Positions 29,626-39,321 of a stretch of 64,000 nt of DNA are shown here, piece after piece (position 1 is the first letter of the stretch; every line of letters begins with the position of its first letter). The stretch lies in the NCBI RefSeq assembly GCF_031844685.1, contig NZ_CP134605.1, positions 5,361,001-5,425,000 of the forward strand, written 5' to 3'. The stretch is from Streptomyces sp. ITFR-21. GTDB lineage: Bacteria > Actinomycetota > Actinomycetes > Streptomycetales > Streptomycetaceae. The notes under the pieces were generated by a model. It saw only the letters and a program-made list of their open reading frames with translations. It did not search any database and had not been told where the DNA came from. Position numbers and translations under genes: made by a program.

Positions 29626-29693
29626 CGCGGATATTCGGGTAGTACGGACAAGGAGCACCGGTCGGCAACCGGCTACCCGGAGGTGACGCAACC

Positions 29694-31616
29694 GTGTCCG
29701 CACCCGCCGCAGTACGCAACGTCTCGGAGCGCGAAGCCCGGCAGGTGGCGGAGGCCGCCAGGGAACAGGACTGGCACAAGCCCAGCTTCGCCAAGGAGCT
29801 GTTCCTCGGCCGTTTCCGTCTCGACCTCATCCACCCGCACCCCCAGCCCGCCCCCGAGGCGGTCGCCAAGGGGGAGGCGTTCCTCGAACGGCTCCGCGAG
29901 TTCTGCGAGACCCGGGTGGACGGGCCGCGCATCGAGCGGGAGGCCCGCATCCCGGACGAGACCATCCGCGGCCTGAAGGAGCTCGGCGCCTTCGGCATGA
30001 AGATCGACGAGGCGTACGGCGGCCTCGGCCTCACCCAGGTGTACTACAACAAGGCGCTGGCCCTGGTCGGCACCGCCAGCGCCGCCATCGGCGCGATGCT
30101 GTCGGCCCATCAGTCGATCGGCGTACCGCAGCCGCTGAAGATGTTCGGCACCGAGCGGCAGAAGAAGGAGTTCCTGCCGCGCTGCGCCCGTACCGACATC
30201 AGCGCCTTCCTGCTCACCGAGCCGGACGTCGGCTCCGACCCGGCCCGGCTCGCCACCAGCGCCGTACCGGACGGCGACGACTACGTCCTGGACGGCGTGA
30301 AGCTGTGGACCACCAACGGGGTCGTCGCCGACCTGCTGGTGGTGATGGCCCGGGTGCCCGAGTCGCCCGGCCACCAGGGCGGCATCACCGCCTTCGTGGT
30401 GGAGGCCGGCTCCGACGGTGTCACGGTGGAGAACCGCAACGCCTTCATGGGCCTGCGCGGCATCGAGAACGGCGTCACCCGCTTCCACCGGGTCCGGGTG
30501 CCCGCGGCCAACCGGATCGGCCGGGAGGGCGCCGGGCTGAAGATCGCGCTGACCACCCTCAACACCGGCCGCCTCTCGCTGCCCGCGGCCTGCGTCGGCG
30601 CCGGCAAGTGGTGCCTGCGGGTGGCCCGGGAGTGGTCGGCGGCCCGCGAGCAGTGGGGCAGGCCGGTCGCCGCGCACGAGGCGGTCGGCGCCAAGATCGC
30701 CTTCATCGCGGCCACCACCTTCGCTCTGGAGGCGGTGGTGGACCTGTCCTCGCAGATGGCCGACGAGGACCGCAACGACATCCGGATCGAGGCCGCGCTG
30801 GCCAAGCTCTTCGGCTCCGAGGCGTCCTGGCTGATGGCCGACGAGCTGGTGCAGATCCGCGGCGGCCGGGGCTTCGAGACCGCCGATTCGCTGGCGGCGC
30901 GCGGCGAGCGGGCGGTACCGGCCGAGCAGCTGCTGCGGGACCTGCGGATCAACCGGATCTTCGAGGGCTCCACGGAGATCATGCACCTGCTGATCGCGCG
31001 GGAGGCGGTGGACGCCCACCTGTCGGTGGCCGGCGACCTCATCGACCCGGACACCAGCCTGTCCGACAAGGCCAGGGCCGGCGCCCGCGCGGGAGGCTTC
31101 TACGCCCGCTGGCTGCCGAAACTGGTCGCCGGCCCCGGCCGGCTGCCGAACGCCTACGCCGAGTTCGGGCCGCTGGCCGGGCATCTGCGGTACGTGGAGC
31201 GCAGCTCCCGCAAGCTGGCCCGCAGCACCTTCTACGCCATGTCCCGCTGGCAGGGCCGGCTGGAGACCAAGCAGAACTTCCTGGCCAGGATCGTGGACAT
31301 CGGCGCCGAGCTCTTCGCGATGAGCGCCACCTGCGTACGCGCCGAGCACCTGGCCGCCACCGGCGGCCACGGCCAGGACGCCCGCCGGCTCGCCGACGCC
31401 TTCTGCCGGCAGTCCCGGGTCCGTACCGACGAACTCTTCGCCCGGCTGTGGACCAACACCGACGGCTCGGACCACCGGCTGACCGAGGCCGTCATGTCCG
31501 GCTCGCTGACCTGGCTGGAAGAGGGCATCACGGCCGACACCCTCCAGGGCCCGTGGATCGCCGACGCCGCCCCCGGCCCGTCCGGGAAGGACGACGTGCA
31601 CCGGTCGGTGCACTGA
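29694..31616 (+). CDS. Acyl-CoA dehydrogenase (long, VLCAD-like)
   Basis: FAD-dependent beta-oxidation enzyme of 640 residues catalysing alpha,beta-dehydrogenation of acyl-CoA. The core (about 50-430) has the FAD/acyl-binding FLLTEPDVGSDPARL and WTTNGVVADLLVV segments and the catalytic Glu in RIFEGSTEIMHLL. About 200 extra C-terminal residues make it longer than the usual 380-400, as in VLCAD-type enzymes. GTG 29694 has a strong GGAGGTGA 7 bases upstream, which survives intact although an IS remnant ends only about 60 bases before it. Its natural promoter may therefore have been displaced. Confidence 0.88.
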   Translation: MSAPAAVRNVSEREARQVAEAAREQDWHKPSFAKELFLGRFRLDLIHPHPQPAPEAVAKGEAFLERLREFCETRVDGPRIEREARIPDETIRGLKELGAFGMKIDEAYGGLGLTQVYYNKALALVGTASAAIGAMLSAHQSIGVPQPLKMFGTERQKKEFLPRCARTDISAFLLTEPDVGSDPARLATSAVPDGDDYVLDGVKLWTTNGVVADLLVVMARVPESPGHQGGITAFVVEAGSDGVTVENRNAFMGLRGIENGVTRFHRVRVPAANRIGREGAGLKIALTTLNTGRLSLPAACVGAGKWCLRVAREWSAAREQWGRPVAAHEAVGAKIAFIAATTFALEAVVDLSSQMADEDRNDIRIEAALAKLFGSEASWLMADELVQIRGGRGFETADSLAARGERAVPAEQLLRDLRINRIFEGSTEIMHLLIAREAVDAHLSVAGDLIDPDTSLSDKARAGARAGGFYARWLPKLVAGPGRLPNAYAEFGPLAGHLRYVERSSRKLARSTFYAMSRWQGRLETKQNFLARIVDIGAELFAMSATCVRAEHLAATGGHGQDARRLADAFCRQSRVRTDELFARLWTNTDGSDHRLTEAVMSGSLTWLEEGITADTLQGPWIADAAPGPSGKDDVHRSVH

Positions 31617-31748
31617 CCGCCCGGCCCCCCGTGGTCCCGCCCGCCCGGCCCCCGGGCGGGCGGGACCGCCGGGCGGCACCGGGTCCGCGCAGCCCGCCAC
31701 GGCCCGCACGGCCGCCCCGTACACCGGCCACAGCCCCGACACGACACA

Positions 31749-33008
31749 ATGACCCCCATGACGGACGCTCTCGCAGACCCCCACTACCGCCCGCACGTCA
31801 CGCCGGAACCCGGCGGCGGTCCCCGGGACATCGTGATCCTCGGCTCCACCGGCTCGATCGGCACCCAGGCGATCGACGTGGTCCGCCGCAACCCCGACCG
31901 GTTCCGGGTGGTCGCGCTGTCGGCGGCGGGCGGCCGGGTCGAACTGCTCGCCGAGCAGGCCCGCGCCCTCGGCGTGCACACCGTCGCCGTCGCCGACCCG
32001 GCCGCGGTCGCACCGCTGCGGGAGGCGCTCGGCAGGCACTACGGCACCGACCGGCAGCCCGAGATCCTGGCCGGCCCCGACGCCGCCACCCAGGCCGCCG
32101 CCCTGGAGTGCCACTCGGTGCTCAACGGCATCACCGGCTCCATCGGCCTGCGCCCCACCCTGGCCGCGCTGGAGGCCGACCGGGTGCTCATCCTCGCCAA
32201 CAAGGAGTCGCTGATCGTCGGCGGCCCGCTGGTGAAGGCCCTCGCCAAGCCCGGCCAGATCGTCCCGGTCGACTCCGAGCACTCCGCCCTCTTCCAGGCG
32301 CTGCTCGGCGGCAGCCGCGGCGAGGTCCGCAAACTGGTCGTCACCGCCTCCGGCGGCCCGTTCCGCGGCCGGACCCGCGCCGAACTGGCCGGCGTCACCC
32401 TCGCCCAGGCCCTTGCCCACCCGACCTGGGACATGGGCCCGATCATCACCATCAACTCGGCGAACCTGGTGAACAAGGGCCTGGAGGTCATCGAGGCCCA
32501 CCTGCTGTACGACATCCCCTTCGACCGCATCGAAGTGGTGGTCCATCCGCAGTCCTACGTTCACTCGATGGTGGAATTCACCGACGGCTCCACGCTGGCC
32601 CAGGTGAGCCCCCCCGACATGCGGATGCCGATCGCCCTCGGCCTCGGCTGGCCTGACCGGGTACCGGACGCGGCCCCCGGCTGCGACTGGACGAAAGCAG
32701 CCACCTGGGAGTTCTTTCCGCTCGACGACGACGCGTTCCCGGCGGTCGCCCTGGCCCGTCATGTGGGTAGCCTCGGAGGCACCGCGCCCGCGGTGTTCAA
32801 CGCGGCCAACGAGGAATGCGTCGACGCGTTCCGCGCCGGCCGGCTGTCGTTCACCGGGATCGTGGACACCGTCGCCCGCGTGGTCGAGGAGCACGGCGCC
32901 CCCGTGCCGGGACCCCGGCTGACGGTCGCGGACGTACTCCAAGCGGAGGTCTGGGCCCGTGCCCGGGCCGCGGAACTGGCACAGGCATCGGAGGCAGCAG
33001 GCGTATGA
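31749..33008 (+). CDS. dxr: 1-deoxy-D-xylulose-5-phosphate reductoisomerase
   Basis: Second enzyme of the MEP isoprenoid pathway, converting DXP to 2-C-methylerythritol 4-phosphate with NADPH. The protein has 419 residues: NADPH-binding GSTGSIGTQ at 32-40, ANKESLIVGG and the metal-binding VDSEHSALFQ in the middle, and a C-terminal helical domain. ATG 31749 and ATG 31758 are both possible and neither has a clear ribosome binding site. The gene overlaps the next start by 4 bases (ATGA), coupling it to the site-2 protease gene. ispG lies further downstream, so two MEP steps are clustered. Confidence 0.95.
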   Translation: MTPMTDALADPHYRPHVTPEPGGGPRDIVILGSTGSIGTQAIDVVRRNPDRFRVVALSAAGGRVELLAEQARALGVHTVAVADPAAVAPLREALGRHYGTDRQPEILAGPDAATQAAALECHSVLNGITGSIGLRPTLAALEADRVLILANKESLIVGGPLVKALAKPGQIVPVDSEHSALFQALLGGSRGEVRKLVVTASGGPFRGRTRAELAGVTLAQALAHPTWDMGPIITINSANLVNKGLEVIEAHLLYDIPFDRIEVVVHPQSYVHSMVEFTDGSTLAQVSPPDMRMPIALGLGWPDRVPDAAPGCDWTKAATWEFFPLDDDAFPAVALARHVGSLGGTAPAVFNAANEECVDAFRAGRLSFTGIVDTVARVVEEHGAPVPGPRLTVADVLQAEVWARARAAELAQASEAAGV

Positions 33009-34324
33009 CGGCTCTCATGACGGTCCTCGGCATAGTCGTCTTCGCCGTGGGCCTGATGGTCTCCATCGCCTGGCACGAGCTGGGCCACCTCTCGACCGCC
33101 AAGCTCTTCAAGATCCGGGTGCCCCAGTACATGGTGGGCTTCGGCCCCACCCTGTGGTCCCGCAAGAGGGGCGAGACCGAGTACGGCTTCAAGGCCGTCC
33201 CGCTCGGCGGCTACATCCGGATGATCGGCATGTTCCCGCCCGGCGAGGACGGCCGGATCACCGCCCGCTCCACCTCGCCGTGGCGCAGCATGATCGAGGA
33301 CGCCCGCTCGGCCGCGTTCGAGGAGCTCAAGCCCGGCGACGAGAACCGGCTGTTCTACACGCGCAAACCCTGGAAGCGCGTCATCGTGATGTTCGCCGGG
33401 CCCTTCATGAACCTCATCCTGGCCTTCGCGCTGGCGCTGGGCGTCTTCATGGGCATCGGCATCAGCCGGCAGACCACCGTCGTCGGCCAGGTCAGCGACT
33501 GCGTGATCTCCCAGGCCGACACCGCCGAGCGCGACGCCGCCAACCCCTGCCGGCCCAGCGACCCGGTGGCGCCCGCCAAGACCGCCGGATTCAAGGCAGG
33601 CGACAGGTTCGTGGAGTTCAACGGGCAGCCGGTGCGGAACTGGGCGCAGCTGTCCAGGGACATCCGCAAGGGCGCCGGCGCCGCGGTCGTCGTCGTCGAG
33701 CGCGACGGCAAACGCGTCACCCTGCGCCCGACGATCACCACCAACGTCGTCGCCAGGACCGACGGCGACGGGAACCCGGTGGAGGGGCAGACCGTCAAGG
33801 CCGGCTTCCTCGGCTTCAGCCCGGCCAGCCGCATCGAGCCGCTCGCCTTCACCGACTCCGTCGACCACATGGGCCAGATGGCCCGGCAGGGCGTCGACTC
33901 CCTGGTACGGCTGCCGCAGCGCATCCCCGACCTGTGGAACGCGGCCTTCAACGGGGCTCCGCGCAAGGCCGACTCCCCGATGGGCGTGGTCGGCGCCGCC
34001 CGCGTCGGCGGCGAGGTGTTCTCCCTGAAGGAGCCCGCCATCGACCGGGTCGCCACCATGGTGATGCTGGTGGCCGGCTTCAACCTGTCGCTGTTCCTGT
34101 TCAACATGCTGCCGCTGCTGCCGCTGGACGGCGGCCACATCGCCGGCGCGCTGTGGGAGGCGGTCCGCAGGCACACCGCCCGGGTGTTCCGCAAGCCCGA
34201 CCCCGGGCCCTTCGACGTCGCCAAGCTGATGCCGGTCGCTTACGTCGTGGCGGGGATCTTCGTGTCCTTCACGCTGCTGGTCCTGATCGCGGACGTGGTG
34301 AACCCGGTCAAACTCAGTACGTAA
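33005..34324 (+). CDS. RIP zinc metalloprotease, site-2 protease (RseP/M50B)
   Basis: Intramembrane protease of 439 residues. The zinc motif HELGH is at 24-28 in the first membrane segment, the C-terminal zinc ligand motif PLDGGH near residue 373-378, and a PDZ-like domain (KTAGFKAGDRFVEFNGQPV region, about 195-250) lies between. Family members cleave anti-sigma factors or other membrane substrates. The ATG overlaps the dxr stop by 4 bases. In actinobacteria the dxr-rip-ispG order is common, which argues for co-expression rather than shared chemistry. Confidence 0.93.
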   Translation: MTALMTVLGIVVFAVGLMVSIAWHELGHLSTAKLFKIRVPQYMVGFGPTLWSRKRGETEYGFKAVPLGGYIRMIGMFPPGEDGRITARSTSPWRSMIEDARSAAFEELKPGDENRLFYTRKPWKRVIVMFAGPFMNLILAFALALGVFMGIGISRQTTVVGQVSDCVISQADTAERDAANPCRPSDPVAPAKTAGFKAGDRFVEFNGQPVRNWAQLSRDIRKGAGAAVVVVERDGKRVTLRPTITTNVVARTDGDGNPVEGQTVKAGFLGFSPASRIEPLAFTDSVDHMGQMARQGVDSLVRLPQRIPDLWNAAFNGAPRKADSPMGVVGAARVGGEVFSLKEPAIDRVATMVMLVAGFNLSLFLFNMLPLLPLDGGHIAGALWEAVRRHTARVFRKPDPGPFDVAKLMPVAYVVAGIFVSFTLLVLIADVVNPVKLST

Positions 34325-34343
34325 TGCCCCGGGGCGGGTGAGA

Positions 34344-34390
34344 GTCGTGGGCGTGGTGCCGTAACCTCGAAGCACGTACCCGCCCACGAC
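34344..34390. repeat. Perfect 10-bp inverted repeat upstream of ispG
   Basis: GTCGTGGGCG (34344-34353) and CGCCCACGAC (34381-34390) are perfectly complementary with a 27-base loop, located between the protease stop (34324) and ispG (34425). It may be an attenuator hairpin or an operator. The loop includes GTGCCGTAACCT, but no promoter is convincing. Confidence 0.6.
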
Positions 34391-34424
34391 GGGACCTCGT
34401 TCCAACCTTGGGGATGCCACGCAG

Positions 34425-35579
<1,155 letters not shown>

Positions 35580-35703
35580 CCGCCCGGTTCCAGCCGTGCT
35601 CCGCGTACCCGGCACCGGGCGCGGGGCACGGCACGCAGCCGCGCGGTAAGGTTCCGGAGTCCTTCCCCGCCGTCGTCCGCGGCCCGCACGGTGAGGCGCT
35701 TCC

Positions 35704-36549
35704 ATGTTGACCCACCCGACTGCCCGAGTGCTCGACCCCGGCGACCTCGACGCGGCCCTCGCCGTCCTCGCCCGAGACCCGGTGGCCAACGCCTTCGTCA
35801 CCTCCCGCGTCAACGTGGCCGGGCTCGACCCCTGGCGGCTCGGCGGCGAGATGTGGGGCTGGTACAGCGCCGGGAAACTCACCTCCATGTGCTACGCGGG
35901 CGCCAACCTGGTACCCATCTGCGCCACCCCGGAGGCGATCGCCGCGTTCGGCGAGCGCGCCCGGCGGGCCGGCCGCCGCTGCTCGTCCATCGTCGGCCCG
36001 GCCGAGGCCACCGCCGACCTGTGGGCGCGGCTGGAGCCCCACTGGGGCCCGGCCCGCGAGGTACGCCCCCGGCAGCCGCTGATGACCACCCGTGCGCTGC
36101 CCGCCGACGTCGGCCCCGACCCGCTGGTCCGGCGGGTCCGCCGCGACGAGATGGACGTCCTCATGCCGGCCTGCGTGGCGATGTTCACCGAGGAGGTCGG
36201 CGTCTCCCCGCTGGCCGGCGACGGCGGACTGCTCTACCAGGCCAGGGTCGCCGAACTCGTCTCCACCGGCCGCGCCTTCGCCCGGATCGAGGACGGCAAG
36301 GTGGTCTTCAAAGCGGAGATCGGCGCCGTCACCCGGCACACCTGCCAGATCCAGGGCGTCTGGGTGGCCCCCTCGCACCGCGGCCGCGGCCTGTCCGAGA
36401 CCGGTATGGCAGCCGTCCTGCACTACGCCCTGCGCGACGTCGCCCCGGTCGCCAGCCTTTACGTCAACGACTTCAACGCCCCGGCCCGCGCCGCCTACCG
36501 CCGGGTCGGCTTCACCGAAGTCGGTGCCTTCATGAGCGTGTTGTTCTGA
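35704..36549 (+). CDS. GNAT-family N-acetyltransferase with N-terminal DUF4081-like domain
   Basis: Protein of 281 residues. The N-terminal half (about 10-130) resembles the DUF4081 domain often fused to acetyltransferases; the C-terminal half is a GNAT fold with the acetyl-CoA binding stretch VWVAPSHRGRGLSETGM near 220-236 and the terminal VNDFNAPARAAYRRVGF. It follows ispG by 124 bases in the same direction, as in other streptomycetes. The acceptor is unknown. ATG 35704 gives a product consistent with the family. Confidence 0.85.
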   Translation: MLTHPTARVLDPGDLDAALAVLARDPVANAFVTSRVNVAGLDPWRLGGEMWGWYSAGKLTSMCYAGANLVPICATPEAIAAFGERARRAGRRCSSIVGPAEATADLWARLEPHWGPAREVRPRQPLMTTRALPADVGPDPLVRRVRRDEMDVLMPACVAMFTEEVGVSPLAGDGGLLYQARVAELVSTGRAFARIEDGKVVFKAEIGAVTRHTCQIQGVWVAPSHRGRGLSETGMAAVLHYALRDVAPVASLYVNDFNAPARAAYRRVGFTEVGAFMSVLF

Positions 36550-36571
36550 CGGACCGATAGGGTCGCGGCTC

Positions 36572-37138
36572 ATGGAGAACGTGGTGATCGCCCCCTGCGA
36601 CCTGGCGCCGCGGGTGGACGAGGCGCTGGCGGTACAAGCGGTGGCGTTCGGGCTCGGCCCCGACGAGGTGGCCATCAGGCGGCAGATCGTGCTGCGCCAC
36701 CTGGGCTGCACCGGGGCCCGGGCGCTCGGCGCCTTCGGTGCCGACGGCCGGCTGGTCGGCTTCGTCTACGGCCTGCCCAACGACCGCGGCCACTGGTGGT
36801 CGAGCATCGTCCAGCCGTATCTGCGCGAGCGGGGCAACGACGGCTGGCTGGACGACTCCTTCGTCATCACCGAACTGCACGTGCTGCCCGACTTCCAGCA
36901 GCGCGGCATCGGCCGCCGCCTGATCACCGGCATCACCGACACCGCCACCGAGCCCCGCAGCATCCTGTCCGCCATCGACGGCGAGAGCCCCGCCCGCCGC
37001 CTCTACCGCGACCTCGGCTACCGCGACCTGGCCCGCCCGGTGCACTTCCCGAGCGCGGGCCGCCCCTACGCGGTGATGGGCGCGCCGCTGCCACTGCTCC
37101 GTCCGGGGCAGGCCGCACCGGCCGAACGGGTCGAATGA
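36572..37138 (+). CDS. GNAT-family N-acetyltransferase
   Basis: Acetyltransferase of 188 residues with the motif A region LHVLPDFQQRGIGRRLITGI (about 109-128) that binds the acetyl-CoA pyrophosphate, and a C-terminal ARRLYRDLGYRDL segment. It begins 22 bases after the preceding acetyltransferase stop, so the two are probably co-transcribed. Substrate unknown; the two are not duplicates, since this one lacks the N-terminal extra domain. Confidence 0.85.
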   Translation: MENVVIAPCDLAPRVDEALAVQAVAFGLGPDEVAIRRQIVLRHLGCTGARALGAFGADGRLVGFVYGLPNDRGHWWSSIVQPYLRERGNDGWLDDSFVITELHVLPDFQQRGIGRRLITGITDTATEPRSILSAIDGESPARRLYRDLGYRDLARPVHFPSAGRPYAVMGAPLPLLRPGQAAPAERVE

Positions 37139-37307
37139 CCGCGGTACGGACCCGGGCGCCGGGCCGGCCGCTCGGGCGGTTCCCGGGCCACCCGGCGCGG
37201 CCCCGCGCCGCCGAGCCCGTCGCCGTGCGCTCCCTGCGTGCCACGCGGCCCGCCCGACCGCGGCGGCACGGCGGGCTCCGCGCCGTCCGGACAGGCCGAC
37301 AAACTGG

Positions 37308-37745
37308 TCAGAGGCGTTCCGCCAGCCCGGGGAAGGCCACGCTCCCGCCGCTCCAGCGCACGGCCCGCACCGCCGCCGCCCGCATCCCGGCGGCCGCGTC
37401 CCGCCGTGTCCCGCCGCTCGCGGCCCGCACCAGATCGCCGTACGCCCCGGCCACCCGGTTCTCCAGGTACGCCGCCAGCCGCACCGCGTCCGCGGCGTCC
37501 GCGACCACGAAGGGCAGCTCGTAACCCGCCGCCGCGGCCACCGGCCTGCCGCCCAGACCGGTGACCGTCCGGCTCAGCGCGTCCCGGCCGGCCCGGTGCG
37601 CGTCGTACGCCTGCCGCGCCTGCGCCTCCCGCGACGCGGCGACCTGCCCGCCGACCACGCCGTACCCGTACACCGCCGCGTGCTCCGCGGCGAGTGCGGC
37701 CTGCGCCGCGGCCAGCACCGTGCCGGTACCGCCTGTGCCGCTCAT
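37308..37745 (-). CDS. DUF4439 ferritin-like domain protein
   Basis: Alpha-helical protein of 145 residues, almost entirely Ala/Arg/Glu-rich helices, with AALAAEHAAVYGYGVVGGQ near 16-34, typical of the DUF4439 ferritin-like family. The Glu-His pair (E21, H22) could be part of a metal site, but metal binding is not shown. Its start overlaps the end of the lipoprotein gene at 37742-38266 by 4 bases, so they form a coupled two-gene unit. The role is unknown; from memory the pair is common next to rimP in streptomycetes. Confidence 0.82.
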   Translation of the reverse strand: MSGTGGTGTVLAAAQAALAAEHAAVYGYGVVGGQVAASREAQARQAYDAHRAGRDALSRTVTGLGGRPVAAAAGYELPFVVADAADAVRLAAYLENRVAGAYGDLVRAASGGTRRDAAAGMRAAAVRAVRWSGGSVAFPGLAERL

Positions 37746-38266
37746 GTCTTCTCCGCCCCCGCGCCCAGCAGCACGACATGTCCCGCGCCGGCCGCCGCGA
37801 CCGACGCCAACAGCCGCGCCAGCTCCCCCGGCACGCCCAGCAGCGCCCTCGCCCGCCGGTCCGCCAACTCCCGCTCCGCGGCGGCGAGCGCGCCGAGCGC
37901 GTCGGCGGCGGACGGGTTCTCCGCGCGGAGCGCGGGGGACGCGCTCGCGGTCGGCGTCGCACCCCCGGGGCCGCCCACGGCGGGAGGCACGGCCTTTCCG
38001 CCGAACGCGGTCACATGCCGGGCCACCTCCGCCCGCAACGGCGCCAGCCGGCCCGCCAGCGCCGGATACGCGGCCAGCGCCGCGTCATACCGTGCCAGCA
38101 GCCCCGCACTGTCCCGCGCGGCCCCCGTCCTCTCCACCACTCCGGGCGCGGGCCTGACCGGCTCCCGCCGTATCTCCCCCTCACCCCCGGAACACCCACC
38201 GACGACCCCGACAGCCGCCACCGCCACCACACCCCGCCGGCTCACCCGAGCCACCTCCCGGACCAT
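37742..38266 (-). CDS. Putative lipoprotein of unknown function
   Basis: Protein of 174 residues. The N-terminus has a twin-arginine-like SRRGVV (9-14), a short hydrophobic segment and a lipobox VGGC with C25 as the likely lipidation site; a Glu/Arg/Pro-rich linker and a mostly helical Ala-rich domain follow. It is the first gene of the pair with the ferritin-like protein, which may act near it. No enzymatic motif is visible. Confidence 0.75.
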   Translation of the reverse strand: MVREVARVSRRGVVAVAAVGVVGGCSGGEGEIRREPVRPAPGVVERTGAARDSAGLLARYDAALAAYPALAGRLAPLRAEVARHVTAFGGKAVPPAVGGPGGATPTASASPALRAENPSAADALGALAAAERELADRRARALLGVPGELARLLASVAAAGAGHVVLLGAGAEKT

Positions 38267-38788
38267 GCCGGCGAGTCTAGGGCGTCTTTTTTGCCGCCTT
38301 CTCGCCCCCCTTTTTTTGCCGCCTTCTCGCCTCCGGGCGCTTCGATCCGGTGTCGACGGTCCTCGTCGTACGGTCGCTCCTTCGTCGCTTCCTTCTCCTC
38401 GTCCCTTTCGACGCCGGCGCGCCCTTCGGCTCGCCGGCTACCGGCGAACCCCAGGCGGTATCGGTACCCAAGGGTGGGTGCCGTCGGGCGTCAGGGCACC
38501 CAGGGGGTGCGGGTCGGGGTTGGTGTGCCCTGCGTGGCGCCGTACGGCACCCGCCAAAGCCCCCTCACCCCAGCGGCCCCCCACCCCACCGGCCACCCCC
38601 CCGCGGCGCCGATACCCCCGACGGCACCCCCTTGGGGCACCGATCTCCCTGCGGCCCGCCCCGCCTCCGCCGGGTCGAAGCGCGCGGAGGTGAAGCGGCG
38701 GCAAAAAGCGGTGCCCGACTCCGGTAGCCTTGAGGTCTTGCATGTGATCTTCCATGACAACAGCAGACGCGGCCGAGGAGTCACCCGG
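38267..38788. other. Intergenic leader region upstream of rimP
   Basis: A 522-base region without a supported gene. It contains a 20-base direct repeat (38287-38306 and 38312-38331, a T6 run followed by GCCGCCTTCTCGCC) and many GGTGCC/GGCACC elements that can form hairpins, such as GGGTGCC near 38476 with GGCACCC near 38496. It must carry the divergent promoters for the lipoprotein pair and the rimP-truB operon. Short frames inside are Pro/Arg-rich and lack ribosome binding sites. Confidence 0.45.
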
Positions 38789-39319
38789 ATGAGCACCACC
38801 CAGAGCGAGAGGCTGCGCGCGCTGCTTGAGCCCGTTGCCGGGAAGGCGGGGCTGGAGCTGGAAGACGTCAAGGTGTCGGCCGCCGGGAAACGGCGGCAGC
38901 TGGTGGTCGTGGTGGACGCCGAGGACGGCGTGGAGTTGGACGCGGTCGCCGAGGTGAGCCGGGCGATCTCCGAGGCGCTCGACGACTCCGACGCGATGGG
39001 TGAGACGGAGTACGTGCTGGAGGTGACCTCACCCGGCACCGACCGCCCGCTGACCGAGCCGCGCCACTTCCGGCGTAACACCGGACGCCTGGTCAAGCTG
39101 CACCTCAAGGAGCGCGGCGAGCTGATCGCGCGGATCATGACGGTGGACGCCGCGGGCCTGGATCTGGAGGTCCCCGGTGTGAAGGGCCGCAAGCCCAAGC
39201 CCGGCCGCGCGGACTTCGCGGAGATCGAGCGGGCCCGGGTCGAGGTCGAGTTCAACCGCAAGGCCGACGGCGAGGACGAAGAGGCCGCGGCCGACGACGA
39301 GACTGCCGAGGAGGCGTAG
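38789..39319 (+). CDS. rimP: Ribosome maturation factor RimP
   Basis: Protein of 176 residues needed for maturation of the 30S subunit. The N-terminal alpha/beta domain has LEDVKVSAAGKRRQLVVVVD and VSRAISEALD; the central YVLEVTSPGTDRPL is the family hallmark; the C-terminal SH3-like domain ends in an acidic Glu/Asp tail (about 155-176). The ATG at 38789 has GAGGAG 8 bases upstream. It is the first gene of the rimP-nusA-ylxR-infB operon; nusA starts 2 bases after its stop. Confidence 0.95.
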   Translation: MSTTQSERLRALLEPVAGKAGLELEDVKVSAAGKRRQLVVVVDAEDGVELDAVAEVSRAISEALDDSDAMGETEYVLEVTSPGTDRPLTEPRHFRRNTGRLVKLHLKERGELIARIMTVDAAGLDLEVPGVKGRKPKPGRADFAEIERARVEVEFNRKADGEDEEAAADDETAEEA

Positions 39320-39321
39320 CC

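Larger units (their letters stand above)
28858..29630 (+). mobile_element. Truncated IS4-type insertion sequence
   Basis: Remnant of an IS4-family element between the aldehyde dehydrogenase and the acyl-CoA dehydrogenase. The left end carries a 17-bp imperfect inverted repeat (28898-28914 with 28943-28959, one mismatch), which would fold as a hairpin just before the transposase start. The right part of the element, including the end of the DDE domain and the right terminal repeat, is missing. Exact ends and target duplication cannot be fixed by eye. Confidence 0.7.

Noticed and set aside
29673..32942. Minus-strand open frame of about 1090 codons over acyl-CoA dehydrogenase and dxr
   Set aside because: Shadow of two well-supported plus-strand genes; high GC suppresses stop codons in the opposite strand.
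38350..38727. Small plus-strand gene of 125 codons before rimP
   Set aside because: Pro/Arg-rich translation typical of noncoding high-GC DNA, no ribosome binding site, no recognisable domain.
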